Source: an uncultured Eggerthellaceae bacterium
Lineage (GTDB): Bacteria; Actinomycetota; Coriobacteriia; Coriobacteriales; Eggerthellaceae
Direction: 5' to 3'
DNA: 64,000 nt
Assembly (NCBI GenBank): GCA_910588985.1
Contig: CAJURO010000007.1
Coordinates: 9,506 to 73,505, forward strand
The position numbers and the translations under genes were made by a program. This document shows, in pieces, positions 1 to 8,664 of the stretch (within the stretch, counting starts at the first letter, position 1; the number at the start of each line of letters is the position of its first letter). Under the pieces are notes generated by a model. It was not told the DNA's origin. It searched no databases and was given only the letters and a program-made list of their open reading frames with translations.

Positions 1-423
1 ATCAAGGATCCCGAAGCGAAGCGTCGGGCCGAAGAGACCGTTCAGGTACAGCTCTCTCCGAATGTGCCACCTGCGCCGTCAGCTCAGGTTGAGGCCGTGA
101 AGATCCCAGCCGATGTAACAGCTGATGCACAAGCTGCGACAAAGGCTGAGCATGAAGCTTTGGCAAAGGAGAAGGCTGCTGAAGCGGCAGCTAAGAAGTA
201 TGCCATCGAGGCGCAAGCCTATGAGGATCAAGTGGAGGCGGATAGCGGTCTGCTTGCCGCCGAGCGGAAGGTCAAAGAGGCTACTGCAGCCGCGCAACAA
301 GCGCACGATGCGGTGAGCGAGACCTCATCGACGCCCTCGAAGGCAGATGCTCCGAAGGCTGACGCCCCTGCGGCATCTGGAAGCACATCGGATGCAACGG
401 ATGCGCAAGGAGCTGACAAGTAA
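1..423 (+). CDS. C-terminal end of an unidentified protein (5' partial)
   Basis: The frame is open from the first base of the window and ends at TAA 421-423, so this is the last 140 residues of a longer gene that starts upstream. The visible part is rich in Ala, Lys and Glu. A charged, probably coiled-coil stretch (about residues 55-110) is followed by a low-complexity Ser/Ala/Asp tail with a repeated KADAP unit. I see no catalytic motif and cannot name the family. It lies 63 bp upstream of the APC permease on the same strand, separated by a strong hairpin. It may belong to the same peptide/amino-acid-use group, but that is only inferred from position. Confidence 0.6.
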   Translation: MKDPEAKRRAEETVQVQLSPNVPPAPSAQVEAVKIPADVTADAQAATKAEHEALAKEKAAEAAAKKYAIEAQAYEDQVEADSGLLAAERKVKEATAAAQQAHDAVSETSSTPSKADAPKADAPAASGSTSDATDAQGADK

Positions 424-434
424 GGTTTCGTGAA

Positions 435-466
435 CAGGGTCGCATCGGCGCATCGATGCGACCCTG
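435..466. terminator. 13-bp hairpin between the first two genes
   Basis: CAGGGTCGCATCG (435-447) is perfectly complementary to CGATGCGACCCTG (454-466), leaving a 6-nt loop. No T-run follows, so it is not a textbook intrinsic terminator. It could attenuate read-through into the permease gene or protect an mRNA end. It lies 20 bases upstream of the permease start codon. Confidence 0.5.
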
Positions 467-486
467 AGCGAATGAGAGGTGCGACC

Positions 487-2019
487 ATGAGCGATACAAC
501 GACAAAGACAACAACGGAGGTGCAGCAGAGGTCATCAACTGCTCATGCACTGCAGGCCCCTCCTGCTCCTTCGAATGGTCAGGGCAGCGTCACTGACTCT
601 GCCACTGATGCACGTACATCGATGCCAGAGAACAATGGGAAGACCGTGACAAAGCCCACCGTTGCAACGACGCAAAAGAGCGGGGACACGTTCAAGGCAA
701 CGTTGACCGTAAAAGATATGGTGGTCTGGGGACTCATCACCATGGTTCCCATCTCACCTATGGCTGTCTACGGTGGCGTTTTCGCTGATTCTGGCGGCAT
801 GCCAACGCTGGCGTTCTTGATCGGCTTCGTCGCCGTCCTGTTCTCGGTGTTCTCTTTCGGCATCATGATCCAACATTTCCCGTCATCGGGATCGATCTTT
901 ACCTATGTGAGCCATGTCTTCGGCAAGATGCCTGGGTTCATTGCGGGATGGTTGATGCTCTTGCAGTATCTGGTGAGCCCTGCCATGGTCTATCTCATCG
1001 CAGCTATCGCTATTCACAGCATGCTGCCCGATGTGCCCATCCTGGCGCTTTGCTTCGGATTCCTTGCCATCGTTGCCATCGTGTCGCTCATTGGCATGAA
1101 GACGGCGATGATGGTGAACAAGCTCGCGCTTGTCGCGCAGCTTGTGATCCTGGCGTTGTTCGTGGTCTGCGGCATCGTGTTTGTGGTGCAGCATCCTGAG
1201 AGCGCCAGCTTCTCGTCAACCAACCTGTTCAATCCATCGAAGTTCGAATTTGGCGGCACGATGTCGGCTGTTTCGCTGGCGGTCATGTCCTATGTGGGCT
1301 TTGGAGCCATCGCCACGCTCACTCAGGAGGCGAAGGATCCCCAGCATGGCCCATCACGCGCTATGATGGTGATGGCCATTCTGCTCTGCGTGCTTTACGT
1401 TCTGCAGTGCTTCATCGCCACCTGCATCGATCCATCTGGTGCTGCTTTTGCAGGCAATACGGACAATGCCTTCTATGCGGTAGCCAAGATGGCCGCTGGG
1501 CCTTGGCTCATGATCGTTTGCGCGGTGGGCGTGGCGCTCGCGCAAGGCGTGTTCACCGCGATCGCGCAGCAGAACTCCATCGCGTTCGTCATGTTCACCA
1601 TGGCGAAGGGCGGATGCCTTCCAAAGTTCATGGCGAAGATGGACAAGCGCACCAACTCCCCATTGAATGCGGTTCTCTTCATCATCGGTCTGTCCATCGT
1701 CCTGACGCTCATCTTCCAATTCAGTGGCATCAACATGAACACAGTCGTGAAGATCTCGAACTTCGGCGCCTTGTCCACCTACACGCTGCTTAATCTCTCC
1801 GTCATCGTCTTCTGCTGGTTCCAGCTGAAAGAGCGTACAGGCGCGAAGGCCCTGTTCATGCATTTGATCTTCCCCGCTTTTGGTGCCCTTATCTGCTTTG
1901 CCATCATGCTCTCTGTGGGCGATGTAGCGCTTATCGTTGGCGTCATTTTCATCCTGATCGGCATCGTTTACTACCTCGTCCTGACCAAGGTGATGAAGCG
2001 GCAGATCAATCTCGGTTAA
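487..2019 (+). CDS. APC-superfamily amino acid/polyamine permease
   Basis: A 510-residue integral membrane protein. After a disordered Ser/Thr-rich N-terminal tail of about 70 residues come roughly 12 hydrophobic segments typical of the amino acid-polyamine-organocation (APC) family. These include the early VWGLITMVPISPMAVYG helix and a SYVGFGAIATLTQEAKDP segment at the family's conserved helix 6 and following loop. The ATG at 487 is preferred over an in-frame GTG at 430 because GAGAGGTG lies just before it and the GTG lies ahead of the 435-466 hairpin. Three peptidase-type genes follow on the same strand, which suggests uptake or exchange of an amino acid or amine released by them. The substrate cannot be read from the sequence. 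The long hydrophilic N-terminus is unusual for the family. Confidence 0.85.
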   Translation: MSDTTTKTTTEVQQRSSTAHALQAPPAPSNGQGSVTDSATDARTSMPENNGKTVTKPTVATTQKSGDTFKATLTVKDMVVWGLITMVPISPMAVYGGVFADSGGMPTLAFLIGFVAVLFSVFSFGIMIQHFPSSGSIFTYVSHVFGKMPGFIAGWLMLLQYLVSPAMVYLIAAIAIHSMLPDVPILALCFGFLAIVAIVSLIGMKTAMMVNKLALVAQLVILALFVVCGIVFVVQHPESASFSSTNLFNPSKFEFGGTMSAVSLAVMSYVGFGAIATLTQEAKDPQHGPSRAMMVMAILLCVLYVLQCFIATCIDPSGAAFAGNTDNAFYAVAKMAAGPWLMIVCAVGVALAQGVFTAIAQQNSIAFVMFTMAKGGCLPKFMAKMDKRTNSPLNAVLFIIGLSIVLTLIFQFSGINMNTVVKISNFGALSTYTLLNLSVIVFCWFQLKERTGAKALFMHLIFPAFGALICFAIMLSVGDVALIVGVIFILIGIVYYLVLTKVMKRQINLG

Positions 2020-2057
2020 TCCGTATCACATAGAAACATCGATCAAGGAGAAGCATC

Positions 2058-3548
2058 ATGTCAGAAACAAAAGCATCATCATTTACCGTGACTTTGAACG
2101 AGCCCGATAAAGCACCTGCAGCCGAATCGGCCGTTCCTGAGCCATCGAACCGTGATTACACCTGGAGGAAAGGACGTCAGTCCATCAAGTACACTGCGAC
2201 TGCAGAACTGCTGCCTCTTCACGAAGACGACGGAACCCTTATCGGGCATATGTTCGCGCTATCCTATGTGAGCGACGCTCAGGACAAGACCGATCGCCCT
2301 GTCACCTTCTGCTGGAATGGCGGCCCTGGCGGATCGTCGGCCATGGTCAACATCGGTGGCCTTGGTCCGCGTCACGTGCCGATCTCAAGTCAAGAGCAGC
2401 TGCCTTGCCCTACGCAGCCAGTCGACAATCCCTATTCGCTTCTCCCTGAGACCGATCTTGTTTATTTGGATGCTATGGGTACAGGGTATTCGAAGATCGC
2501 AAAGGATTACGATGCGAAGAAGGTCTGGGGGGTGGATGGTGATGCAGACGCATTCATGCGCGGCATCGCTCAGTGGCTGACCACGCATGAGCGCTGGAAC
2601 ACACCGCTCTATCTCTATGGTGAATCGTATGGCACTATGCGCAACTCGGTGCTCATGCGCGTTCTTGGTGAGCGCGGCATTGCTGTGACGGGTGTCATCG
2701 AGCAGTCGACGATCCTCGACTATGCGCCAACGCTTCCTGGTAATGACCTCTATTACATGGGCATGCTTCCTGTCTATGCAGCTACGGCAAACTACTTTGG
2801 CAAAGCGGGCAAGGGCAAGGATCAGTTCAAATGGTTCGATAAGGCATGGGCGTTCGTGGATGAGAAGTACGGCGCTGCGCTCATCAAGAGCGATACCATC
2901 TCTGCTGCAGAGGAGAGTGCGCTGGCAAAGGAGATGTCAGAGCTCATCGGCATCGATGCTGACATCATCCAGAAGAAGCACCTGCGTATCGAGCTTGATA
3001 CGTTCCGCAAGCTGCTCTTGGCCGATGAGGGCTTGTTCATCGGGCGCTATGACACGCGTTTCACTGAAGGCGCATATATGGACGTTCAGGGTGACAATGA
3101 GTTCTTTGCAGGCGAAGACCCTTCAGGTGATGCCATCATGACGCCCGATCAGTCAGCTTGGATGAAACTCGTTCAAGAGACTGGATTCAAGGGATCGCCT
3201 ATCAATATCCTTCTTTCCTTCAAGGTGAATGCGAGCTGGAACTGGACGCATCAAGCGCCTGGCACGATGGGAAGCCCAGTGTGCCCCAACACCGCATACG
3301 ACATGGCCACAGCGCTTCGCCGCAATCCAAAGTGTCGCGTGTTGTTCTTCGGCGGCATTCATGATGCGGCAACCCCGTATTGGAATGTGAAGCACTCCAT
3401 GTCAAAGATGTTCTTGCCAGAGTATTTGAAGGAGCGCATCACGTACAAGGTGCACGAGAACGGGCATATGGCATATGAGGACCTTCCTACGCTCGAAGCG
3501 ATGTCCAAGGACCTCAAAGAGTTCTATGGATTGCGTAACAAGGATTAG
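2058..3548 (+). CDS. Peptidase S10 family serine carboxypeptidase
   Basis: A 496-residue alpha/beta-hydrolase of the S10 carboxypeptidase family, which removes C-terminal residues from peptides. The oxyanion-hole segment WNGGPGGSSA lies near residue 86. The nucleophile elbow is GESYG with Ser190. The late Asp lies in GGIHDAATP and the catalytic His in HENGHMAYE. No signal peptide is visible, so it is probably cytosolic and acts on imported peptides. An AAGGAGAA ribosome site precedes the ATG. It follows the permease by 38 bp and precedes the Ntn hydrolase by 17 bp, so an operon is likely. Confidence 0.9.
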   Translation: MSETKASSFTVTLNEPDKAPAAESAVPEPSNRDYTWRKGRQSIKYTATAELLPLHEDDGTLIGHMFALSYVSDAQDKTDRPVTFCWNGGPGGSSAMVNIGGLGPRHVPISSQEQLPCPTQPVDNPYSLLPETDLVYLDAMGTGYSKIAKDYDAKKVWGVDGDADAFMRGIAQWLTTHERWNTPLYLYGESYGTMRNSVLMRVLGERGIAVTGVIEQSTILDYAPTLPGNDLYYMGMLPVYAATANYFGKAGKGKDQFKWFDKAWAFVDEKYGAALIKSDTISAAEESALAKEMSELIGIDADIIQKKHLRIELDTFRKLLLADEGLFIGRYDTRFTEGAYMDVQGDNEFFAGEDPSGDAIMTPDQSAWMKLVQETGFKGSPINILLSFKVNASWNWTHQAPGTMGSPVCPNTAYDMATALRRNPKCRVLFFGGIHDAATPYWNVKHSMSKMFLPEYLKERITYKVHENGHMAYEDLPTLEAMSKDLKEFYGLRNKD

Positions 3549-3565
3549 GAAGCGAGGGGTTTCGA

Positions 3566-4924
3566 ATGATAACCGCAGAACAACAGAGCTTCATCGATGC
3601 TGCACAGCACAATGAGGTCAATGGGTGGCAGCATATCAAGGTGAAGGGGAGTCCTTACGCATGTGGATTCCAGGAAGGGTACCTTCTTGCTGACGAGTAC
3701 AAGGATGCACGAAGGGTCTATGAGTACATGACGCTTCAGACATTCGGCATGGAGTACAGCTGGTTTGCGCAGCAGTCCATTAGACTCCACAAGGACATGC
3801 TTCCTGAGCATGTCTGCCAAGAGCTTACAGGCATGGCAGATGGTTTGAGCGCAGCGGGCGTTCCCTCAACATTGGATGACCTGATCGCATGGAATGACTG
3901 GATGGAGATTACGGGCTACTGGTGGCCTCAGAATGCAGGGAAGATCATGAGCAGGCCGCTCATGAAGACGCCACGCAAAGAGCACTGCTCTGCTATTGCA
4001 GCGACAGGATCCGCTACGGTCGATGGCAAACCCTATCTGGGGCATGAGAGCTTTGATGAATTCTGGAGTGGTCAGTATTTCAATGTTTGCAAGCGCGTGG
4101 AGCCTGACGAGGGATTCGCCTTCATCATGCAAGCCTCTGCTCCGTGCATGCTCTCTTCCATGACTGACTTCTATGTTACCGAGGCAGGCTTGAATATCAC
4201 TGAGACAACGCTTGCAGGATTCGATCGATATGATGAGACTGGCATGCCTGAGTGGGTGCGCATCCGTGATGCAGTGCAGTTTTCCAAGACGATCGATGAG
4301 TTTGTCGATCGATTGAACAAGGGAAACAACGGTGGTTATGCGAACGCATGGCTCATAGCTGATCACAACACAGGTGAGATAGCTCGCTTCGAACAGGGGC
4401 TGGAATTCACCTCGCTTGAGCGCACGAAGGATGGTACGTTCTTTGGATGCAACGCGGTGTTCGATCCACGCATCCGCAACCTTGAATGCAAGGACAATGG
4501 TTTCAATGACCCGCGTCAGCAGACGGGAGCGCGCCGTCAGCGGTGGATGGAGTTGGTCGATCAGTACTACGGAAAGATCGACCTTGAGGTCGTGAAGAAG
4601 ATGCTTGCCGACACGTATGACGTATATCTCGGTTATGACTGCCCATCAAGCCGTGACATTTGCTCGCACTATGATGTCGATCCGCAGTATTACGCCGATG
4701 ATCCTGATGCAGTATGGAACGTGCCGTTCTATCCTGCGGGATCGTGCGACGCAAAGGCGGCAGGCCCTGATGATGTGAGGAACATGAAGATGTGGGGTCG
4801 TTATGGGCGAGCTGATGGCGTGGAGTTCAACGCTCATGACTTCATGGAGCAGCATCCTCTCTGGAAATGGATGGATGGCTACCTTTACGACCGTCCTACC
4901 CAGCCATGGACATTGTTCGACTAA
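3566..4924 (+). CDS. C45 / phospholipase-B-like Ntn hydrolase
   Basis: A 452-residue protein resembling the N-terminal-nucleophile hydrolases of the C45 acyltransferase/phospholipase-B-like group. The segment EHCSAIAATGSATVDGKP places a candidate nucleophile at Cys141. In this superfamily the chain is normally cut just before the nucleophile to expose its amino group, so cleavage between His140 and Cys141 is the natural prediction. The downstream NGGYANAWLIADHNTGEIARFE segment fits the core sheet of the family. Members hydrolyse linear amide bonds (for example acyl-amino acids, carcinine-like or peptide amides). Its place between two peptidase genes supports a role in amide or peptide breakdown, but the substrate is not identifiable. 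Confidence 0.75.
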   Translation: MITAEQQSFIDAAQHNEVNGWQHIKVKGSPYACGFQEGYLLADEYKDARRVYEYMTLQTFGMEYSWFAQQSIRLHKDMLPEHVCQELTGMADGLSAAGVPSTLDDLIAWNDWMEITGYWWPQNAGKIMSRPLMKTPRKEHCSAIAATGSATVDGKPYLGHESFDEFWSGQYFNVCKRVEPDEGFAFIMQASAPCMLSSMTDFYVTEAGLNITETTLAGFDRYDETGMPEWVRIRDAVQFSKTIDEFVDRLNKGNNGGYANAWLIADHNTGEIARFEQGLEFTSLERTKDGTFFGCNAVFDPRIRNLECKDNGFNDPRQQTGARRQRWMELVDQYYGKIDLEVVKKMLADTYDVYLGYDCPSSRDICSHYDVDPQYYADDPDAVWNVPFYPAGSCDAKAAGPDDVRNMKMWGRYGRADGVEFNAHDFMEQHPLWKWMDGYLYDRPTQPWTLFD

Positions 4925-5036
4925 CGAGATGCAAAGGCATCCGATTCTGCCCATACGGGAGGGATCATCTTCTGAAACCTCCCTTTACATATAAGGAAAC
5001 GGGAATAGAAAAGACTAGATGAGAGGAGCGATCCTT

Positions 5037-6389
5037 ATGAAACTCACAAAAGAACAGATTCATGGAATGTCGGAGTCATACAAGAAGGCGAAGGCGCAGC
5101 ATATCGCCCAAAAGGCGGTCACCAAGAACGGCATCCTTCAATCTGCTGAAGATGTCGATGTGCTGAAGAGCCTTTCTCCTGCGAATTTCGCATTCGCCAT
5201 CGATGTAGACAAGGAAGCAGTGGCGAACCAGAAGATGTCGGGCCGTTGCTGGATGTTCGCGTGCTTGAACACGTTGCGCTTCCACATCGAGAAGGAGCTC
5301 GACCTGCCAAAGGGCACATTCGAGCTGTCGCAAGCATATCTTGCGTTCTACAACAAGCTCGAGCGTGCAGCATGGTTCATGGATCACATCGTCAAGACTG
5401 CCGATAAGGATCTGGACGACCGCGAGGTTGATTGGTTGATCTCAGCACCAATGCAGGATGGCGGTGACTGGGATATGGTCTGTGCTTTGGTGAAGAAATA
5501 CGGTGTCGTGCCGCATCAGGCAATGGCGGAGACGCATTGCACAAACAACACCGCCGAGCTCAACACAGTGCTCTCGAACCTGCTGCGCAAGGATGCCATC
5601 ACCCTTCGCTCGATGGCGCGAGAAGGCAAGGATACGACCGCAACGCAGCTCGAAATGCTTGATGCGGTCTATCGCATCTTGGCTGTTTGCTTCGGCGAAC
5701 CCCCCGAGAAGTTCGATTTCCAATACGAGGATGCCAAGGGCGTCTACCATGCCGATTTCGATATCACGCCGCTTGAGTTCTACAAGAAGTATGTGGGAAT
5801 CGACCTTGACGATTACATCGGCGTTATCAATGTCCCTGGTGACGATAGGCCATATGACCGCATGTATGCCATCGAGGACTCTGATCAGATCCCCGAGCGA
5901 CCGAATCTCTACCTCAATGTTGCGATGGACGATCTGAAGGCATTGGTCATCGCTCAGCTCAAAGCAGGCGAGCCCATTTGGTTCGGCTCTGACGTGCTAC
6001 AGCATTGCGATCGCATGGCTGGGGTCATGGCGAAGGATCTCTATGACCTTGATGCGATGTTCGACATCGACCTCCATATGGACAAGGCGCAGCGCTACGA
6101 CATGAAGGACAGCCTCCCAACTCATGCGATGGTGATCGCAGGAGTCGATTTTGACAAGGATGGGAAACCGTCGAAGTGGAAGATCGAGAATTCTTGGGGG
6201 ACCGAGAACGATGGCAAGAAGACAGGCAACAACGGTTACTTTGTTTGCGATGATTGGTGGTTCGATAACTTCGTGTATGAGGTTGCGATCAACAAGAAGT
6301 ACATGACCGATGAGCAGAAGAAGGTCCTTGAGACCGAGCCGATCGTATGGCCGTTCTGGAACAGCTTTAATCCCGTGTCAAGCTTGTAG
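5037..6389 (+). CDS. pepC: Bleomycin hydrolase-type aminopeptidase C (peptidase C1B)
   Basis: A 450-residue cytosolic cysteine aminopeptidase. The papain-like triad is visible: Cys71 in SGRCWMFA, the His in THAMVIAGVD and the Asn in KIENSWG. In this family subunits form a hexameric barrel with the active sites inside, and the free C-terminus enters the active site. Length matches the family (about 440-455). The ATG at 5037 is chosen over ATG 5019 because GAGAGGAG lies at the right distance only from the former. It is the last gene of the peptide-use group and is followed by a hairpin terminator. Confidence 0.93.
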   Translation: MKLTKEQIHGMSESYKKAKAQHIAQKAVTKNGILQSAEDVDVLKSLSPANFAFAIDVDKEAVANQKMSGRCWMFACLNTLRFHIEKELDLPKGTFELSQAYLAFYNKLERAAWFMDHIVKTADKDLDDREVDWLISAPMQDGGDWDMVCALVKKYGVVPHQAMAETHCTNNTAELNTVLSNLLRKDAITLRSMAREGKDTTATQLEMLDAVYRILAVCFGEPPEKFDFQYEDAKGVYHADFDITPLEFYKKYVGIDLDDYIGVINVPGDDRPYDRMYAIEDSDQIPERPNLYLNVAMDDLKALVIAQLKAGEPIWFGSDVLQHCDRMAGVMAKDLYDLDAMFDIDLHMDKAQRYDMKDSLPTHAMVIAGVDFDKDGKPSKWKIENSWGTENDGKKTGNNGYFVCDDWWFDNFVYEVAINKKYMTDEQKKVLETEPIVWPFWNSFNPVSSL

Positions 6390-6427
6390 GTGCAGTACGG
6401 GACAGCTTCTGTGCCGCATTCAAAAGA

Positions 6428-6445
6428 TGTCACGCTGTTGTGACA
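6428..6445. promoter_or_regulatory. TGTCAC/GTGACA dyad downstream of pepC
   Basis: TGTCAC (6428-6433) and GTGACA (6440-6445) form an inverted repeat with a 6-nt spacer, just before the terminator hairpin. Between convergent genes it is more likely part of the 3' structure than an operator. Confidence 0.25.
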
Positions 6446-6454
6446 GCTCATGGA

Positions 6455-6485
6455 GAAAGCGCCGCCCTGAATGGGCGACGCTTTC
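6455..6485. terminator. Hairpin terminator between pepC and the convergent aminotransferase gene
   Basis: GAAAGCGCCGCCC (6455-6467) pairs with GGGCGACGCTTTC (6473-6485) with one C/A mismatch and a 5-nt loop. It lies between convergent genes and can serve both directions. Only short T-runs flank it. Confidence 0.6.
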
Positions 6486-6540
6486 GTGTGGGCAGAGATC
6501 CGTTAGCTCAGAGTGCTTCGCAAAGAAGCTAGCGTGAGGC

Positions 6541-7773
6541 CTAGCCCTTCAGCTCGCTTGCCAACACATCGGCAAGGCGCTTGATGCCGTCTCGGATCGT
6601 CTCCTCGTCAGCATTGGTGAAGTTCAGGCGCATCGTGCTATATGCCCCAGGCTCGGGATAGAACGGATCGCCAGGGACGAAGGCAATGTTTTGCTCAAGC
6701 GCTTTCGGAAAGAGGTCCATGGACCGTATGCCTTCAGGGAGCGTGACCCAAAGGAACATGCCGCCTTCAGGCTTAGTGAACTGCACGCTTTCGGGGAAGA
6801 ATTCCTCCATAGCATCGGTCATGGCCTTTGCCTGCGTGCGGTAGAGATCGCGAATCTTCACAAGGTGCTCATCGAGGTCATGATGCTCAAGGTAATCGAC
6901 GATCACATACTGGGCGAATACGTTCGTATGGAGATCAGCGGCCTCTTTTGCAATAGAGAGGTTGCGCAGAAGCTCGTGATCCTTGGTGAGCAAGTAGCCG
7001 ACGCGCATGCCAGGGGTGACGGTTTTGGAGAACGATCCCATGATCACGCCGTGCGGGAGTGCGGTACCGCCAATATAGGGGAGAGAGTCGCCTTCGAAGC
7101 GAAGCTCTCCATAAGGGTCGTCCTCAACAACGACGATGTTGCGATCCTTGAGCGCTTCGCGTACAAGCTCGCGCCCCCTTGCTGAATAAGTGAGCCCTGT
7201 AGGGTTCTGGAAATTCGGGATCATGTAGATCATCTTCGCGCCCTTATCGAGCGCTTCGTTCAGCTTGTCGATGTTCAAGCCTTCGTCGGTGAGCTCAACC
7301 TGATGGAAAACTGGCTGCTGCATGGCGAATGCTTGGATGGCGGCAAGATAGGTCGGCTTTTCAACGATGACGCCATCACCCTTGTCGAGCAGCGTCTTGC
7401 CAAGCAGGTCAAGGATCTGCTGAGAGCCTGTGGTGATCAGCACATCCTCTTCAGTGTAGTCGGTGCCGAAGCGGTGATTATAGCGATCGGCGATCCAGCG
7501 ACGCAGCTCAGGAATGCCTGCGGTGACAGAGTATTGGAATGCGTTCGCACCTTGCTTTTCCACGACGCGCCGCATGGATTCCATGAGATCTTCCTGAGGG
7601 AAGGAGATGGGGTTGGGAAGGCCGCCCGCGAATGAAGTCACGTTCGGGTCGGAGGCTGCTTTCAAGATGCTGCGAACGAACGAAGGCGGTGTTGCCTTTA
7701 TGCCGTCTGAGAGGAGAATGTCGATATCGGTAGTGTGTGTTTGCACGCTGATCACTTCCTTCGTGTTTTCCAT
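6541..7773 (-). CDS. PLP-dependent class I/II aminotransferase (2-aminoadipate/LysN-like)
   Basis: A 410-residue fold-type I aminotransferase of the group annotated as 2-aminoadipate or aromatic/branched-chain transaminase (stand-alone relative of MocR C-terminal domains). Visible are FQYSVTAGIPELRRWIADRY near the N-terminus, TTGSQQILDLLGK, the PNFQNPTGLTYS segment and the PLP-lysine motif GSFSKTVTPGMRVGY. It moves the amino group of an amino acid to 2-oxoglutarate. The ATG at 7773 is preferred over an in-frame TTG at 7779. A TATACT element ends only 6 bases upstream of the ATG and there is no Shine-Dalgarno, so the message may be leaderless. Confidence 0.87.
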   Translation of the reverse strand: MENTKEVISVQTHTTDIDILLSDGIKATPPSFVRSILKAASDPNVTSFAGGLPNPISFPQEDLMESMRRVVEKQGANAFQYSVTAGIPELRRWIADRYNHRFGTDYTEEDVLITTGSQQILDLLGKTLLDKGDGVIVEKPTYLAAIQAFAMQQPVFHQVELTDEGLNIDKLNEALDKGAKMIYMIPNFQNPTGLTYSARGRELVREALKDRNIVVVEDDPYGELRFEGDSLPYIGGTALPHGVIMGSFSKTVTPGMRVGYLLTKDHELLRNLSIAKEAADLHTNVFAQYVIVDYLEHHDLDEHLVKIRDLYRTQAKAMTDAMEEFFPESVQFTKPEGGMFLWVTLPEGIRSMDLFPKALEQNIAFVPGDPFYPEPGAYSTMRLNFTNADEETIRDGIKRLADVLASELKG

Positions 7774-7779
7774 GCACAA

Positions 7780-7785
7780 AGTATA
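7780..7785 (-). promoter_or_regulatory. -10 element of a probable leaderless promoter
   Basis: On the minus strand TATACT ends 6 bases before the aminotransferase ATG, so transcription would begin at or next to the start codon. No good -35 hexamer is seen at 17 bp. Confidence 0.4.
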
Positions 7786-7957
7786 GGCTTTTGCAATTTA
7801 CATGCTGCGGGCAAACGGATGAGCAATGCCGAATCCCTGGTGTTCGTGCGTTTCTTCTGTGGATAGGACTGAAGCATCATGCAAGAGCATGCAAAACAAT
7901 GCGTTTTCATGAGCGGTCATGTAAGATGGAGGCAAACAAGAGAAAGGAAGAACCATC

Positions 7958-8323
7958 ATGAAGATCGCAGTACCAAGTGAGACAGACGCGAAGATGGAAA
8001 GCATGCGGAGCGGTCATTTCGGACACGCTCCGTATTTCACGATCGTCACGTTCGATGACGATATGAACGTAACTGGTGTTGAGGCGGCTAAGAATGTCGA
8101 CCATGACGCAGAAGGATGCGGAGGGGTCATCGAGCACGTCATCGGCATGGATGTGGACGGCATCCTCACTGCTGGCATGGGGATGCCTCCCTTCACACGC
8201 TTCACGAATGCGGGCATCACGGTGTATTCGGATACCACGACTCCAAAAGTTGGGGATGTCATAGAGCTTTTTGCAAAGGGTCAGGTCCCTCGCATGGATC
8301 CGAGCAACGCCTGTCGTCATTAA
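7958..8323 (+). CDS. NifX/NifB C-terminal-type dinitrogenase iron-molybdenum cofactor family protein
   Basis: A 121-residue single-domain protein of the NifX/NafY-type cofactor-carrier family. It shows the family start MKIAVPSE, the HFGHAPYF segment and the core GMDVDGILTAGMG. No nitrogenase genes are nearby. In many anaerobes such stand-alone proteins have unknown roles in Fe-S or Mo metal handling, so no nitrogen-fixation role is implied. AGAAAGGAAG lies before the ATG. The gene stands alone, with a divergent aminotransferase gene on one side and a long non-coding leader on the other. Confidence 0.85.
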   Translation: MKIAVPSETDAKMESMRSGHFGHAPYFTIVTFDDDMNVTGVEAAKNVDHDAEGCGGVIEHVIGMDVDGILTAGMGMPPFTRFTNAGITVYSDTTTPKVGDVIELFAKGQVPRMDPSNACRH

Positions 8324-8405
8324 TAAAAGGCATCCAAGTAATACAAGCTTTTATCCTGCTTTATTGGCTATGAAATCATAGCGATGCCATCGAAGCAGGA
8401 GAAGG

Positions 8406-8436
8406 ATATGCGGCTGGTGGGGATCCAGCCGCATAT
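8406..8436. other. Perfect 12-bp hairpin in a multi-helix leader
   Basis: ATATGCGGCTGG (8406-8417) pairs with CCAGCCGCATAT (8425-8436) over a 7-nt loop. No T-run follows on either strand, so it is not a simple terminator. It sits inside the outer CAGGAGAA/TTCTCCTG helix. Confidence 0.5.
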
Positions 8437-8491
8437 GATAAAGAGAGGAGTCCGAAGGATTTCTCCTGTGGAACATGAAGAAGTATATCAT

Positions 8492-8519
8492 TAAATTATT
8501 CTTAGTCAAGAATAATTTA
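8492..8519. promoter_or_regulatory. AT-rich palindrome, candidate MarR-type operator
   Basis: TAAATTATTCTT (8492-8503) and AAGAATAATTTA (8508-8519) are perfectly inverted around AGTC. The TTAT...CTT/AAG...ATAA layout resembles MarR-family operators. It is markedly AT-rich against its GC-rich surroundings and lies about 145 bp upstream of the flavoprotein start. Confidence 0.4.
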
Positions 8520-8664
8520 TAAAAAGGATTTTGCTTGATTGCAAAGGCCTCTATTCAGAATGCAGGAAGAAATAGACCGCAATGCATGATAGCATATGAG
8601 AAGAAATGACCGAGACGGTGGCATTGTTCGCTTAGACGAGCTTCCTGGTTTGAAAGGAGAGCGG

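Larger units (their letters stand above)
8324..8664 (+). other. 341-bp non-coding region with RNA-like folds and an AT-rich palindrome
   Basis: No plausible gene is seen here. CAGGAGAA (8395-8402) pairs with TTCTCCTG (8461-8468) and encloses a perfect 12-bp hairpin (8406-8436). Further on is an AT-rich 12-bp palindrome (8492-8519). The two folded parts suggest a structured leader and an operator for the PPOX gene. None matches a riboswitch class that I recognise. Confidence 0.5.

Noticed and set aside
7958..8323. Evidence of nitrogen fixation from the NifX-like gene
   Set aside because: Stand-alone NifX-like proteins are widespread in non-fixing anaerobes and no nif structural gene is in the window.
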